Assembly (NCBI RefSeq): GCF_900106595.1
Contig: NZ_FNNC01000006.1
Location: 1-64,000 of the forward strand
DNA from: Marinococcus luteus
GTDB taxonomy: Bacteria > Bacillota > Bacilli > Bacillales > Marinococcaceae
Direction of reading: 5' to 3'
DNA length: 64,000 nt
In this document: piece by piece, positions 15,381-24,493 of the stretch
Layout of the letters: every line of letters begins with the position of its first letter
Position numbering within the stretch: position 1 is the stretch's first letter
Position numbers and translations under genes: made by a program
Notes under the pieces: model-generated
Databases searched by the model: none
What the model was told of the DNA's origin: nothing
What the model saw: the letters and a program-made list of their open reading frames with translations, nothing else

Positions 15381-17327
15381 TTGATTGTCTACGAAGCAAA
15401 TAAACAAGAATTTCTTGAAGATGTTTTTCACGATGAACTGGTTACCAACATATGCAGCAATTACACGTCCAAGGTCGGTAAAATCAACGAAGCAGAGGTG
15501 AGGTCCTGGGATAATTCGATGCAGTACATGTACCGGGTGCTAATGGATGACGAAATTCCGGACAATGCCGGAGTCGCGATCGAATTTAAAATTCCTTATA
15601 CGTCGAAGCGGGTGGATTTTTTAATATCAGGCAAGAATAATAATGATCCCGCTATCGTTATTGTCGAGCTGAAGCAGTGGAGCAGGGCAGAAAAAATTGA
15701 AGGGAAAGAAGCGATCGTTAAAACGGCGATGGGTGGCGGACTGGTGGAAACAACTCATCCTTCCTATCAGGCCTGGTCATACGCCTCTCTTATTAAAGAT
15801 TATAATGAAAATGTTCAAAAGGACCATATTGAGCTGCACCCGTGCGCGTATTTGCATAACTATCTTTTACAGCCGGAAAATGAACCGCTCACCGATGACG
15901 TCTACACCTATTATGTGGAGCAGGCGCCAGTGTTTGCTAAGGGAGGAGCGGGGAAGCTGCGCGCATTTATTAAACAATACCTGACGCACGGAGATAATAA
16001 AGAGAATATTTATAAAATCGAAAAAGGAAAAATCCGTCCGTCGAAATCGCTTCAGGATACGCTGAACAGCATGCTCGCAGGAAACGATGAATTTCTGATG
16101 ATTGATGACCAAAAGGTCGTATACGAAACAGCCCTGCAGCTTGCAGAAGAAGCCAAACGTACGAATACCAAGCAGGTACTCGTCGTTGAAGGCGGCCCGG
16201 GTACGGGAAAATCGGTGCTTGCGGTGAATCTGCTGGTGGAGCTGACAAATAGAAATCAAACCGTGCAGTATGTAACAAAAAATTCAGCGCCGCGAAATGT
16301 GTATGCGAATAAACTAAAGCAGGACTACCGCAAAACCCATATCGATAATTTATTCAAGGGTTCAGGCAGCTACGTGGACCGTCCGAAGGATGAATTGGAC
16401 GTGCTGGTCGTAGATGAAGCCCACCGTTTAAATGAAAAGTCCGGTTTGTTTCAAAATCTGGGAGAAAACCAGATGAAAGAAATCATCCATACGTCGAAGC
16501 TGGCGGTATTTTTTATGGATGAACACCAGCGGGTTACCTTAAAGGACGTAGGGACGACGAAGGAAATCGAAGGATTCACCGAGGAGGCAGCAGGCGTCCT
16601 GCACCGGATGAAGCTTGCCTCCCAGTTCCGCTGCAATGGCTCCGACGGCTACCTGGCCTGGGTGGACGATACGCTCGGCATCCGGGAAACAGCCAATGAA
16701 CATTTTATGGGACGCGATTACGATTTCCGGGTATTCAGTGATCCAAACGAATTGTACGAAACGATTGCTGAGTTGAATGAACAAAACAACAAAGCAAGGC
16801 TCGTGGCCGGGTACTGCTGGGAATGGCCGAAAAAGGAGCGGGCCTATTCGGACGCGCACGACATTACACTTCCAGAGCACAGCTTTGGCATCAGCTGGAA
16901 CCTCGACACCTCCAATACGTGGGCCATTGATGCAGGATCAGTCACAGAAGCGGGCTGCATTCACACATGCCAGGGACTCGAATTCGATTATGTGGGCGTC
17001 ATTATCGGGGATGATCTTGTGTACCGGGACGGGGAGCTGCAGACGGATTACACGAAAAGGGCCAAAACCGATCAGTCGCTGCGCGGGATCAAAAAGATGA
17101 TGAAGGAAGATCCGGAACAAGCCGGAAAGCTTGCCGACGAAATTATCCGGAACACCTATCGGACGTTAATGACCAGAGGGCAGAAAGGATGCTTTATCTA
17201 CTGCACAGATAAAGAGCTTGAGCAGTATTTTAAAGAACGGCTGGCGCTCACGGAGCTCGGGTACAGGCCGGAGAGTTTTTTCAAAAAGGACCTGGAGGTA
17301 GCTGAAAACTATTCCGGTTATGAATAA
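15381..17327 (+). CDS. DUF2075 helicase with N-terminal PD-(D/E)XK-like nuclease
   Basis: A 648-residue protein of the DUF2075 (Schlafen group 3-like) superfamily 1 helicase type. Residues 66-98 carry a PD-(D/E)XK-like pattern: EFK, RVDFLISG with Asp79, and IVELK with Glu96 and Lys98. The helicase core has GGPGTGKS (Walker A), VVDEAHRL (Walker B), SQFRC (motif III/IV region), HTCQGLEFDYVGV (motif V) and a degenerate motif VI, TYRTLMTRGQKG. Proteins of this layout are widely found in accessory loci and are suspected of acting on foreign nucleic acid, but no role is proven here. The TTG at 15381 has AAAGGAG eight bases upstream. Confidence 0.8.
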   Translation: MIVYEANKQEFLEDVFHDELVTNICSNYTSKVGKINEAEVRSWDNSMQYMYRVLMDDEIPDNAGVAIEFKIPYTSKRVDFLISGKNNNDPAIVIVELKQWSRAEKIEGKEAIVKTAMGGGLVETTHPSYQAWSYASLIKDYNENVQKDHIELHPCAYLHNYLLQPENEPLTDDVYTYYVEQAPVFAKGGAGKLRAFIKQYLTHGDNKENIYKIEKGKIRPSKSLQDTLNSMLAGNDEFLMIDDQKVVYETALQLAEEAKRTNTKQVLVVEGGPGTGKSVLAVNLLVELTNRNQTVQYVTKNSAPRNVYANKLKQDYRKTHIDNLFKGSGSYVDRPKDELDVLVVDEAHRLNEKSGLFQNLGENQMKEIIHTSKLAVFFMDEHQRVTLKDVGTTKEIEGFTEEAAGVLHRMKLASQFRCNGSDGYLAWVDDTLGIRETANEHFMGRDYDFRVFSDPNELYETIAELNEQNNKARLVAGYCWEWPKKERAYSDAHDITLPEHSFGISWNLDTSNTWAIDAGSVTEAGCIHTCQGLEFDYVGVIIGDDLVYRDGELQTDYTKRAKTDQSLRGIKKMMKEDPEQAGKLADEIIRNTYRTLMTRGQKGCFIYCTDKELEQYFKERLALTELGYRPESFFKKDLEVAENYSGYE

Positions 17328-17333
17328 CTTTAA

Positions 17334-17377
17334 AAAAGTATCCCCCAGCCCTGGCAAGAGGCAAAAGGGATACTTTT
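17334..17377. terminator. Bidirectional terminator
   Basis: AAAAGTATCCC (17334-17344) pairs with GGGATACTTTT (17367-17377) with an inner structured loop. It ends the helicase gene and the convergent membrane gene. Confidence 0.7.
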
Positions 17378-18479
17378 ACGTTTTCAACGCCTCGCGTTTT
17401 CTAATCCATTTAAACAGCCACCGAAGGATTGGGGGAACAGCTATAAAAATGAACAGAATGCGAAACAGCTGGTAGCAGATGACAATTGAAATGTCAGCGT
17501 TCACCTCCCGGCCGATAATCCCCATCTGGTCCATGCCGCCAGGCGCGAGGCTTAGTAAAGCAGTAGCAGGAGAAACATGGTGCAAGTGCTCCAAAATCAG
17601 GCTTAGACTGAACGCTCCAGCAATCAGGACGACCCCGCCGGCTACGGTCAGTGCTCCAATCCTTGCTTTCTTCTGAAGCTGTTCGGGCCGGAGCAGCAGA
17701 CCGAAGTAAGTGCCGATCAACAGCTGGGCTCCGTTCGTTATAACAACCGGGAGAGCCGGAGCCTGCAGACCGGTAAGCGTAACACCGATCATTACAAGCA
17801 TGGGAGCAAGCATATAGGAGGTCGGAAGCCGGAGCTTTTGTCCAGTCCAGGCTGCGGTGAGACAGAGGCCAAGAAACAGAAGCGCTGAAGGGAAAAGACC
17901 GTCCCAGGAGGCCGCTGTCTGGACGGAGCTGCCTCCGGACGCCGCATCTCCGTCCGTAAATAGGGGGCTCACCGCAAGCACGGGGACTAAAAACATAATT
18001 AAAATAATCCGGGTTACCTGCATGAAGGTCACGATCGTAATATCAATCTGCTTTTCTTCTTCCGCAAGAGTCACCATCTGGGAGAGGCCTCCCGGAATGC
18101 TTCCGGTTAAAGCCGTGGGCAGGGAGACCCCGGAAAGAGAAGCAAACCCGAAGGCCATAAATCCGGAAAATAAAAGAAGCAGCATCGTCAGTCCAATCAT
18201 CATTGGCAGCTGGGAGCCGATCTGGTAAAAGGTCTCCATCGTAAACGCCAGTCCGATCGTATAACCGACAATTATTAATCCGGTGTTTCTAAGGGACTGC
18301 GGCCAGTACATCTGTGAGCGGGGCAGCTTCGAAAGAAATAAAACGACCGCCATCGGTCCGAGCAGCCAGGGCACAGGAATATTCAGCACGGAAAAGAAAA
18401 AGCCGCCGGCGCAGGCAGCTGCTGCAGTAACAAAAAGACGCAGCCAGGCCGGCTGCACACATTTAGAGCCAGAAAACAT
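17376..18479 (-). CDS. AbrB family membrane protein (ammonia monooxygenase-like)
   Basis: A 367-residue integral membrane protein with about ten hydrophobic segments in two similar halves, each with a motif like PxxLLGPMAVV/LPTSYMLAPMLV, typical of the duplicated Gneg_AbrB_dup family (PF05145). Despite the names AbrB and ammonia monooxygenase, these are thought to be transporters of unknown substrate. SIPGGLSQM and LAPGGMDQM are the paired family motifs. The ATG at 18479 has AGAAGG seven bases upstream; an in-frame ATG at 18509 has no ribosome binding site. Confidence 0.8.
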   Translation of the reverse strand: MFSGSKCVQPAWLRLFVTAAAACAGGFFFSVLNIPVPWLLGPMAVVLFLSKLPRSQMYWPQSLRNTGLIIVGYTIGLAFTMETFYQIGSQLPMMIGLTMLLLLFSGFMAFGFASLSGVSLPTALTGSIPGGLSQMVTLAEEEKQIDITIVTFMQVTRIILIMFLVPVLAVSPLFTDGDAASGGSSVQTAASWDGLFPSALLFLGLCLTAAWTGQKLRLPTSYMLAPMLVMIGVTLTGLQAPALPVVITNGAQLLIGTYFGLLLRPEQLQKKARIGALTVAGGVVLIAGAFSLSLILEHLHHVSPATALLSLAPGGMDQMGIIGREVNADISIVICYQLFRILFIFIAVPPILRWLFKWIRKREALKT

Positions 18480-18648
18480 ACAAAGACCTTCTTTATTGAT
18501 TAGTAGCATAGATTAAGGTGATTGTAGCATAAAACAACCAGGCTTCGAAGAACAGCAGGGGTACAGAAGGAAAAAAGACGAAAGATGAGACCTGCGCTTT
18601 GACATGGTACGATAGAAAATAATGGAATTCATAAAAAGGGGAGATTTT

Positions 18649-19974
18649 GTGGCGGAACAAAATAAAGAACTGAATGTTTATACGACAAAAAAATACCTTC
18701 GCAAGCAGACGCTGGCAACAATTCTTGATCAATTCGATGACCGGTTAATGAACCTGAACAAAACCCGCCGCAAGGCGAAATACGTCAAGATGAAACAGGA
18801 CCCCTACAGCTTCTTTCGGGGAAGTGCGTATTTATTTTACTACGATGTAGTTAATATTCCGTTCCGGCATCATACACCAGAAGACAGGCCGACCTGGATT
18901 ATGGGCGATATGCATATGGAGAACTTCAGCAGCTTTCAGAATGAAAACGGAAAAATTGTTTTTGATGTGGATGATTTTGATGAGGGCTATCTTGGTTCTT
19001 ATCTGTACGACGTGCTCCGCATGGTGGTCAGCATCCGGCTGTTTGCGATGCAGCAGGGATTTGATGATGACGAGCGGGACGCTTTCGTGCGTACGTATTT
19101 AGAAGCTTATTATAAGCGTCTGAAAAAATTCAAAAAAGGCAAAAAAGATCCAGTGGAAACGCAGTTTACTTCAAAAAATACAAAGCAGCCAATCAAAAAG
19201 ACGCTCGAAAAGCTTGAGGACCGAAAAGCTACTCACGAGCTCGACAAGCAGACCATTGTCAATGAGGACGGGGACTTTATATTTGAACGGGAAAAATCAA
19301 AACTCGATTCAGTGACTGACAATGAGTACCAGGAAATAATGAAAATCTGGGATCAGTATTTAGGCAGTCTGGCAGAGGAAAGCTACGAGAGCGAAGAGCA
19401 TTATGAAATCAAGGATATAGTGAAAAAGACAGGAGCCGGTATCGGTTCCACCGGCTTGAAGCGTTTTTACATTTTAATTGAAGGCGGAGAGGATCATGTT
19501 ATTTTGGAAGCGAAAGAAGCGCGGACGCCGATCCCGGCATACTTTTTTCCGTATGAAGAAACGTTCTGGACCACAAATAAGCACCAGGGCAAGCGGGTGA
19601 TCAAAACCCAGCGGGCGATGCACCATCTGGCTGACCCTTATTTAGGCTACTTCACGCTTCAGAACCGCGATTACTACGTGCGGGAACGGTCACCGTACGA
19701 CAAAGATTTAAAGAGTAAGCATTTGGAGAAGCCGAAACGGATGCACCGCACGGTGAAAACAATGGGGAAAATATCAGCAAAAGTTCATGCCCGGGCAGAT
19801 GTTGATATTCAGCAGGGACTGCTGGATTATCACAGCGAGAATGAAATTTTAAAAGCCATTGGAGACGACAAAGAAATTTTTATTGAGGAAATGGTTACAT
19901 GGTCGAGGTTTTACAAAGAGCGGGTGGAGGAGGATTACGAGCTCTTTCTTGAATGGCTGAAGGAAAGCTTTTAA
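18649..19974 (+). CDS. DUF2252 family protein (kinase-like fold)
   Basis: A 441-residue protein of family DUF2252, distantly related to aminoglycoside phosphotransferase/protein-kinase-like folds. Hallmarks are YSFFRGSAYLFYYD near residue 55, GDMHMENF, FDVDDFDEG (an Asp-rich, possibly metal-binding segment) and VRERSPYDKDL. The physiological substrate is not known. An ATG at 18622 is in frame but has no ribosome binding site, while GGGGAG sits five bases before the GTG at 18649, so the GTG is preferred. It is a single-gene unit with its own terminator. Confidence 0.8.
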   Translation: MAEQNKELNVYTTKKYLRKQTLATILDQFDDRLMNLNKTRRKAKYVKMKQDPYSFFRGSAYLFYYDVVNIPFRHHTPEDRPTWIMGDMHMENFSSFQNENGKIVFDVDDFDEGYLGSYLYDVLRMVVSIRLFAMQQGFDDDERDAFVRTYLEAYYKRLKKFKKGKKDPVETQFTSKNTKQPIKKTLEKLEDRKATHELDKQTIVNEDGDFIFEREKSKLDSVTDNEYQEIMKIWDQYLGSLAEESYESEEHYEIKDIVKKTGAGIGSTGLKRFYILIEGGEDHVILEAKEARTPIPAYFFPYEETFWTTNKHQGKRVIKTQRAMHHLADPYLGYFTLQNRDYYVRERSPYDKDLKSKHLEKPKRMHRTVKTMGKISAKVHARADVDIQQGLLDYHSENEILKAIGDDKEIFIEEMVTWSRFYKERVEEDYELFLEWLKESF

Positions 19975-19990
19975 TATTGGAAAGCAGTAG

Positions 19991-20017
19991 GTGCCGGCGG
20001 GGGAGCCGGCACTTTTT
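19991..20017 (+). terminator. Terminator of the DUF2252 gene
   Basis: GTGCCGGC and GCCGGCAC form a perfect 8-bp stem around GGGGGA, followed by TTTTT. Confidence 0.85.
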
Positions 20018-20881
20018 CTATACATAAGCAAGAAACTGAATGACTTCTTCGCTGGTGTACTTATACAGCAGGTGGGTTGAAGCCTGCGGAAGGTCGAATT
20101 CCGGGGCGTCCACATGAAGCACTCTTCCTTCCGCAAGCTCCCTTCTTACTGCGGAACGGGGAAGAAAGGAAACACCGAGGCCTTCCTCGATAAACCGCTT
20201 CGTTACGTGACTCTGAGACACCTCCATCGTCTGCAGGGCGGGGAAGCGAGTGCGCAGCTTTCGAAGCAGTGTTTCCCAGTAGCCTGGATGGTTGTAGGTG
20301 AAAACAACATTTTTCGTCAGGACGTCCGTACTGTCGAGAGGCAGAGCTGTTTCAGCATCACCTCCATCATGTGGGGCAATTAAAAGCACCGGCTCCTGAT
20401 GCAGCAGCTTCTGGTGCATATCGCTGCCAGTAGCGGGGAGAAGAGAAAGACCGATATCGGCAGAGCCGTCATGGAGACAGCGTTCAATGAGAGCAGATTC
20501 CTGAACGTCGATGATCACGTCGATATGGGGGTAGGCTTTTATAAACGTGCGTATAACCTGGGGAAGCATCGAGACCGCAAGAAGCGGAGAAACGGCGATG
20601 GTCAGTGTACGTGTCTTTCCCTGCTGCCATTGCTCCATATCATCGAGTCCGGAGTGATAACTGTTAAGAATGGCCTGCGCATGGGGAAGAAACCGGCGCC
20701 CGTCCGGACTTAATGTAACCCGGCGGCCTTTGGAGACAAATAATTTAAACCCCAGCTGCTTTTCGAGATTCTGAATATGGATAGTTACCGCAGGCTGAGT
20801 AATAAAAAGTACTTCGGCCGCCTGACGGAAATTTTCATATACAGCCGCAGCAGTAAACGTCTCCAGCCACTCTATTTTCAT
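20018..20881 (-). CDS. citR: LysR family regulator, probable CitR
   Basis: A 287-residue LysR-type regulator. The N-terminal winged helix has FRQAAEVLFITQPAVTIHIQNLEKQLGFKLF, followed by the effector-binding domain. It is divergent from a short citrate synthase gene, the arrangement of citR-citA in Bacillus subtilis, where CitR represses citA. That context, not specific residues, is why I use the name. Two adjacent ATGs occur (20884 and 20881); GAGGG is better spaced for the second. The co-inducer is unknown. LysR sites of the T-N11-A type are expected in the AT-rich 114-base gap, but many fit by chance. Confidence 0.75.
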   Translation of the reverse strand: MKIEWLETFTAAAVYENFRQAAEVLFITQPAVTIHIQNLEKQLGFKLFVSKGRRVTLSPDGRRFLPHAQAILNSYHSGLDDMEQWQQGKTRTLTIAVSPLLAVSMLPQVIRTFIKAYPHIDVIIDVQESALIERCLHDGSADIGLSLLPATGSDMHQKLLHQEPVLLIAPHDGGDAETALPLDSTDVLTKNVVFTYNHPGYWETLLRKLRTRFPALQTMEVSQSHVTKRFIEEGLGVSFLPRSAVRRELAEGRVLHVDAPEFDLPQASTHLLYKYTSEEVIQFLAYV

Positions 20882-20913
20882 CATATATCCCTCTTTTAAT
20901 AAGATAATATTAT

Positions 20914-20928
20914 TGATAATGATAATTT
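20914..20928. promoter_or_regulatory. Fur-box-like sequence between citR and citA
   Basis: TGATAATGATAATTT matches the 7-1-7 Fur consensus TGATAATNATTATCA at 12 of 15 positions. The region is very AT-rich, so a chance match is possible. Confidence 0.3.
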
Positions 20929-20995
20929 TATTTAATATTTATTATTATATACCCGCGATAAACTAAATGTAACAACTATAAAGGAGGAAGAGATA

Positions 20996-22075
20996 ATGAA
21001 AGGAAAAGGACTGGAAAATGTAGTTGCTGCCGAAACTGCTGTCAGTATGGTCGACGGGGAAAAGGGAAGGCTGGTTTATAGAGGGCTTCCGGCGGCAGAC
21101 ATAGCGCTTGAGTCGTCGTTTGAAGAAGCTGCTTATCTGCTGCTTGAAGGAGAAAAACCTGATGAACAGCAGCTGCAGGCATTTACAGAATCGCTGAAGA
21201 AAAAACGGAAGCTGCCGGAGCATATTCATAAGATGATTGAGCAGTTTCCTGATGATCTGGAGATGATGAGTGTTCTCGAGGCTGCAGTGGCCGCGCTGGC
21301 AGAAAAAGCTCCATTGGAAGAACCGCTGCGCGATCAGGCTGAGCGGCTGATCGCCGTGCTTCCAGTCATTATCGCGAGCCGACACCGCCAGCTTCAGCGA
21401 AAAGAAATGGTGCAGGCGGACGCCGGCCTTTCCCATACAGCTAATTATTTATATATGCTCCACGGCCAAAAGCCGGAGGAAGTGGAGACCCGGGCGCTCG
21501 AAGCGTATTTAATTTTAACGATGGAGCACGGCATGAATGCATCCACTTTTACTTCCAGGGTAATTGCTTCCACAGAATCAGATTTCTTTTCAGCGGCCGC
21601 GGGGGCAATCGGCGCCCTGAAAGGGCCGCTCCATGGGGGAGCGCCAGGCGGGGTTATTAATATGCTTGAAGCTATAGGTCAGAAAGAAAACGCAGAAGCG
21701 TGGCTGCGGGCGAAAATAGTGGCCGGGGAACGGCTGATGGGCTTCGGCCACCGAGTGTATAAAACGACAGACCCAAGGGCAGAGGCATTAAAGAAAATAT
21801 GCGAAAGCATTGCAGGTAAAAACGATTGGCTTGATACTGCGTATCATGTGGAAGAAAAGGCGGTGCAGCTGCTGCAGGAATATAAGCCGGGAAGAGAGCT
21901 TTATACTAATGTAGAATTCTATGCAGCCGCTGTTTTAAAGGCAGTCGAGCTTCCTGCAAACTTATTCACCCCAACATTCGCTCTTTCACGGAGTGTCGGC
22001 TGGAGTGCTCATATTGCAGAGCAGCGAAAAGATAACCGGATCATACGCCCTCAGTCTGTGTATATCGGCAAATAA
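20996..22075 (+). CDS. citA: Citrate synthase, CitA type
   Basis: A 359-residue citrate synthase condensing oxaloacetate and acetyl-CoA in the cytoplasm. Active-site segments are present: MEHGMNAST with the first His, GPLHGGAPGG with the second, and MGFGHRVYKTTDPRAEALK with the Arg/His-containing loop; RSVGWSAHIAEQ is the C-terminal signature. The length (B. subtilis CitA is of similar size) and the divergent LysR gene point to the minor, CitR-controlled enzyme rather than CitZ or the 2-methylcitrate synthase MmgD. AAAGGAGGAAG precedes the ATG at 20996. Confidence 0.85.
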   Translation: MKGKGLENVVAAETAVSMVDGEKGRLVYRGLPAADIALESSFEEAAYLLLEGEKPDEQQLQAFTESLKKKRKLPEHIHKMIEQFPDDLEMMSVLEAAVAALAEKAPLEEPLRDQAERLIAVLPVIIASRHRQLQRKEMVQADAGLSHTANYLYMLHGQKPEEVETRALEAYLILTMEHGMNASTFTSRVIASTESDFFSAAAGAIGALKGPLHGGAPGGVINMLEAIGQKENAEAWLRAKIVAGERLMGFGHRVYKTTDPRAEALKKICESIAGKNDWLDTAYHVEEKAVQLLQEYKPGRELYTNVEFYAAAVLKAVELPANLFTPTFALSRSVGWSAHIAEQRKDNRIIRPQSVYIGK

Positions 22076-22089
22076 ATAATAAGTAAAAG

Positions 22090-22110
22090 ACCGCTGAAAA
22101 GCGGTTTTTT
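22090..22110 (+). terminator. Terminator of citA
   Basis: ACCGCT-GAAA-AGCGGT followed by TTTTT. Confidence 0.8.
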
Positions 22111-22287
22111 ATATGGTTGAGTATGAAAGTTTATTCATATTAAACGAGTGAATTAGAAGACAATGGATAATAATGATGATAAAATAAGACTAAAGAACTA
22201 TTTAATTAAGAAAAAAAGACTAAGTATATTTTTTATTACCAAAAAACTATACTGTCTGCAGTTTGGTGGCTGAAGGAGGGCGGGCTT

Positions 22288-23334
22288 TTGAGTGGACAAA
22301 ATAAAGAAATGCAGTTATATCATACGACGATCAAGTATGGTGTATACATTGCCTTTATCATTCATATGGTTTGGCTCGCAGGGTTTTGGTGGCTGCAATT
22401 CGAGACGATGGCTGCTTTGAATGTGATTAGCTGCCTTGTATATGTAATTGCCTTCTATCTAATGAAAAAAAGAAAATATGTAACTTGTTTTTTCATCGTA
22501 CTTACAGAGGTCATGGCCCATGCCGCTGTTGCTACGATAGTGCTTGGCTGGGGTACGGGCTTTCATTACTATATGATTGTTACTGCCTATGTACTGTTCT
22601 TTTTCCCGCAGATCCGCGGGGTAAAGGCTATGGCTTTTGCAATTATTATAATTATATATATGGGGTTATACAGGATCACTGCAGGTATTCCTCCCGTCGA
22701 AAATGACATTGTGGCTTTCGTTTTTCCGGAAGCAAATATGGTGGGTGCGCTTTGTATTATAGCGCTGCTCGGCTCGATTTTCCGTAATAATTTTGACCAA
22801 ATGATCCAAAATTTACATGAGATGAACCGGCAGCTTGAGCATATGGCCGCAACCGATGCGCTCACAGGGCTTTTTACGAGACGGAAGATGTATGAGCTTA
22901 TGTCTGAAAAAATGGAAAAGAACAATTCCTTTTATATTATGATGATCGATATCGATTATTTTAAATCAATTAATGACCAATACGGGCATGCGGTAGGAGA
23001 CGCAGCTATCATACATGTCTCGGAAGTTATTATGGCTAACCTTAAAAATAAAGGCTTTGTCTCCCGCTGGGGCGGGGAGGAGTTTTTGGCAGCAGCAGAG
23101 GTTTCAGATGATGCAGAGGCAGGAAGGCTGGCAGAGATCGTGAAAGAGGAGATGAATATAAATATCCTGCACCACTGCGGGGAATCAGTGCCGGTAACGG
23201 TATCGATCGGGATAGCGAAATGGGAAGAGAGCCGGGACATTGAAGAAGTGATTAACGAGGCGGACCGGGCGTTATATAATGCGAAACAAAAAGGGCGGAA
23301 CCGGACAACGATACATGAAGTGGTGGAAACCTAA
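22288..23334 (+). CDS. Membrane diguanylate cyclase (GGDEF)
   Basis: A 348-residue protein with six membrane segments in residues ~15-165, a short coiled linker and a C-terminal GGDEF domain. The active-site motif is GGEEF at residues 262-266, and the metal/substrate segments MIDIDYFKSIND and GHAVGD are intact, so it should make c-di-GMP from two GTP. The RxxD inhibitory site expected just before GGEEF is absent (NLKNKGF instead), so product inhibition at that site is not expected. The start is TTG at 22288 after GGAGGG. It lies about 10 kb from pelD, whose product is a c-di-GMP receptor. No EAL or HD-GYP gene is in the window. Confidence 0.85.
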   Translation: MSGQNKEMQLYHTTIKYGVYIAFIIHMVWLAGFWWLQFETMAALNVISCLVYVIAFYLMKKRKYVTCFFIVLTEVMAHAAVATIVLGWGTGFHYYMIVTAYVLFFFPQIRGVKAMAFAIIIIIYMGLYRITAGIPPVENDIVAFVFPEANMVGALCIIALLGSIFRNNFDQMIQNLHEMNRQLEHMAATDALTGLFTRRKMYELMSEKMEKNNSFYIMMIDIDYFKSINDQYGHAVGDAAIIHVSEVIMANLKNKGFVSRWGGEEFLAAAEVSDDAEAGRLAEIVKEEMNINILHHCGESVPVTVSIGIAKWEESRDIEEVINEADRALYNAKQKGRNRTTIHEVVET

Positions 23335-23351
23335 TAACAGCTCTTCGGCTT

Positions 23352-23373
23352 AAAAAAGCTGGAGAGCTTTTTT
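23352..23373 (+). terminator. Terminator of the GGDEF gene
   Basis: AAAAAGCT-GGAG-AGCTTTTT with a T-run; an A-rich left arm makes it possibly bidirectional. Confidence 0.6.
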
Positions 23374-23467
23374 ATGAAAAGCGGGGCGGAATAAACAAAG
23401 TGGAGTATGATAAAGAAAAGTGGAGCAGTTATTCCTGTGAAAAAACTAAAATGAAAGGGGAACAAGG

Positions 23468-23950
23468 ATGGGCAATCAAAAAATGAAGGGCAGGTATACG
23501 ACGCCAGGAGACCGGGATGTTACTGTATTTGTCATCGGAATGAAAATCAATAAATGGCGGGCGGTGCATAAAGGGCTTCCGGTTCTGATTGCGATGCCCC
23601 CGATGATAAAAGAATTATCCATAAACAAAGAGCTGGGCTGCATGGGCATACAAAGCTATATTCAGTTTCCAACAACGATGATGATCCAGTATTGGAATTC
23701 CAAGGAACAATTGCTGGCATACGCAAAGGCGCCGAAGCATCTGAAGGCGTGGCGGACGTTTAACAAAAGAACTAAAGGAAATGATGCAGTCGGTATTTAT
23801 CACGAAACGTATATAGTGCCCAAAGGGGCGTACGAATCGATTTATGTAAACATGCCGTCCCTTGGTCTCGGCAAAGCACTTGGCACTGAGCCAGTAACCA
23901 AAGCGACCGGCACAGCCAACGAACGAATGGGCCGGACGGCCGGAAAATAA
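23468..23950 (+). CDS. DUF4188 family protein (putative monooxygenase fold)
   Basis: A 160-residue protein of family DUF4188, which has a ferredoxin-like fold related to small haem or monooxygenase proteins and to the aldoxime dehydratase group. Typical segments are VFVIGMKINKWRAVHKGLPV near residue 20, MIQYWNSKEQLLAYAK and HETYIVPKGAYESIYVNMP. The reaction is unknown. AAAGGGGAACAAGG precedes the ATG at 23468. The next gene follows after 23 bases with its own ribosome binding site, so the two may be cotranscribed. Confidence 0.75.
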   Translation: MGNQKMKGRYTTPGDRDVTVFVIGMKINKWRAVHKGLPVLIAMPPMIKELSINKELGCMGIQSYIQFPTTMMIQYWNSKEQLLAYAKAPKHLKAWRTFNKRTKGNDAVGIYHETYIVPKGAYESIYVNMPSLGLGKALGTEPVTKATGTANERMGRTAGK

Positions 23951-23973
23951 CCTGGTTCATAAGGAGGAGGAAA

Positions 23974-24384
23974 ATGGAAGAAGAAAGCCGCAGAACAGCA
24001 GGATGGCTGATGATAGTATTGCCTGCAGTTATTTACGGAGGCGTCAGTCTGCTTCAAATGATTGTTTCCAAGGATACAGGCTACGTAAATAATCCGCTCC
24101 GGCAGGATTTGTTTCGTGCAGGACATGCGCACGCAGGCGTGCTTCTTATCCTTTCACTGGTCGTGCTTTTATACGTGGATCATACTTCATATGGGCCGAA
24201 AGCAAAACAATTTGTCCGCCACAGCATTCCGCTGTCGGCCATACTGCTGCCGGCCGGTTTTTTCTTTTCGGTATTGGATCCACAGGCGACAGAGCCAAAC
24301 GCATTTATATATGCTGCTTACGCCGGGGCAGTACTTCTTGTCGCTGGTTTAATAACGCTTGGAATCGGCTTAGTAAAAAAATAA
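23974..24384 (+). CDS. Small integral membrane protein, unknown
   Basis: A 136-residue protein with four predicted membrane segments (about 10-29, 48-66, 83-100 and 108-133). RAGHAHAGVLLILSL, with two histidines at the start of the second segment, recalls haem-binding or copper-oxidase-related small membrane proteins, but I do not recognise a family with confidence. AAGGAGGAGG precedes the ATG at 23974. It probably forms an operon with the upstream DUF4188 gene. Confidence 0.65.
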   Translation: MEEESRRTAGWLMIVLPAVIYGGVSLLQMIVSKDTGYVNNPLRQDLFRAGHAHAGVLLILSLVVLLYVDHTSYGPKAKQFVRHSIPLSAILLPAGFFFSVLDPQATEPNAFIYAAYAGAVLLVAGLITLGIGLVKK

Positions 24385-24493
24385 AATTTCGAGCAGAAAC
24401 TAGGACTTACCTCTTGTTATGACGTATAATAATGGAAGCATCATCCCTATATAAAATATTAAGGGCATCTTCGATAAAAAGTGAGCCGATGAT

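Noticed and set aside
22076-22287. c-di-GMP riboswitch upstream of the GGDEF gene or pelD
   Set aside because: The conserved GEMM-type core was looked for in both upstream regions and not found.
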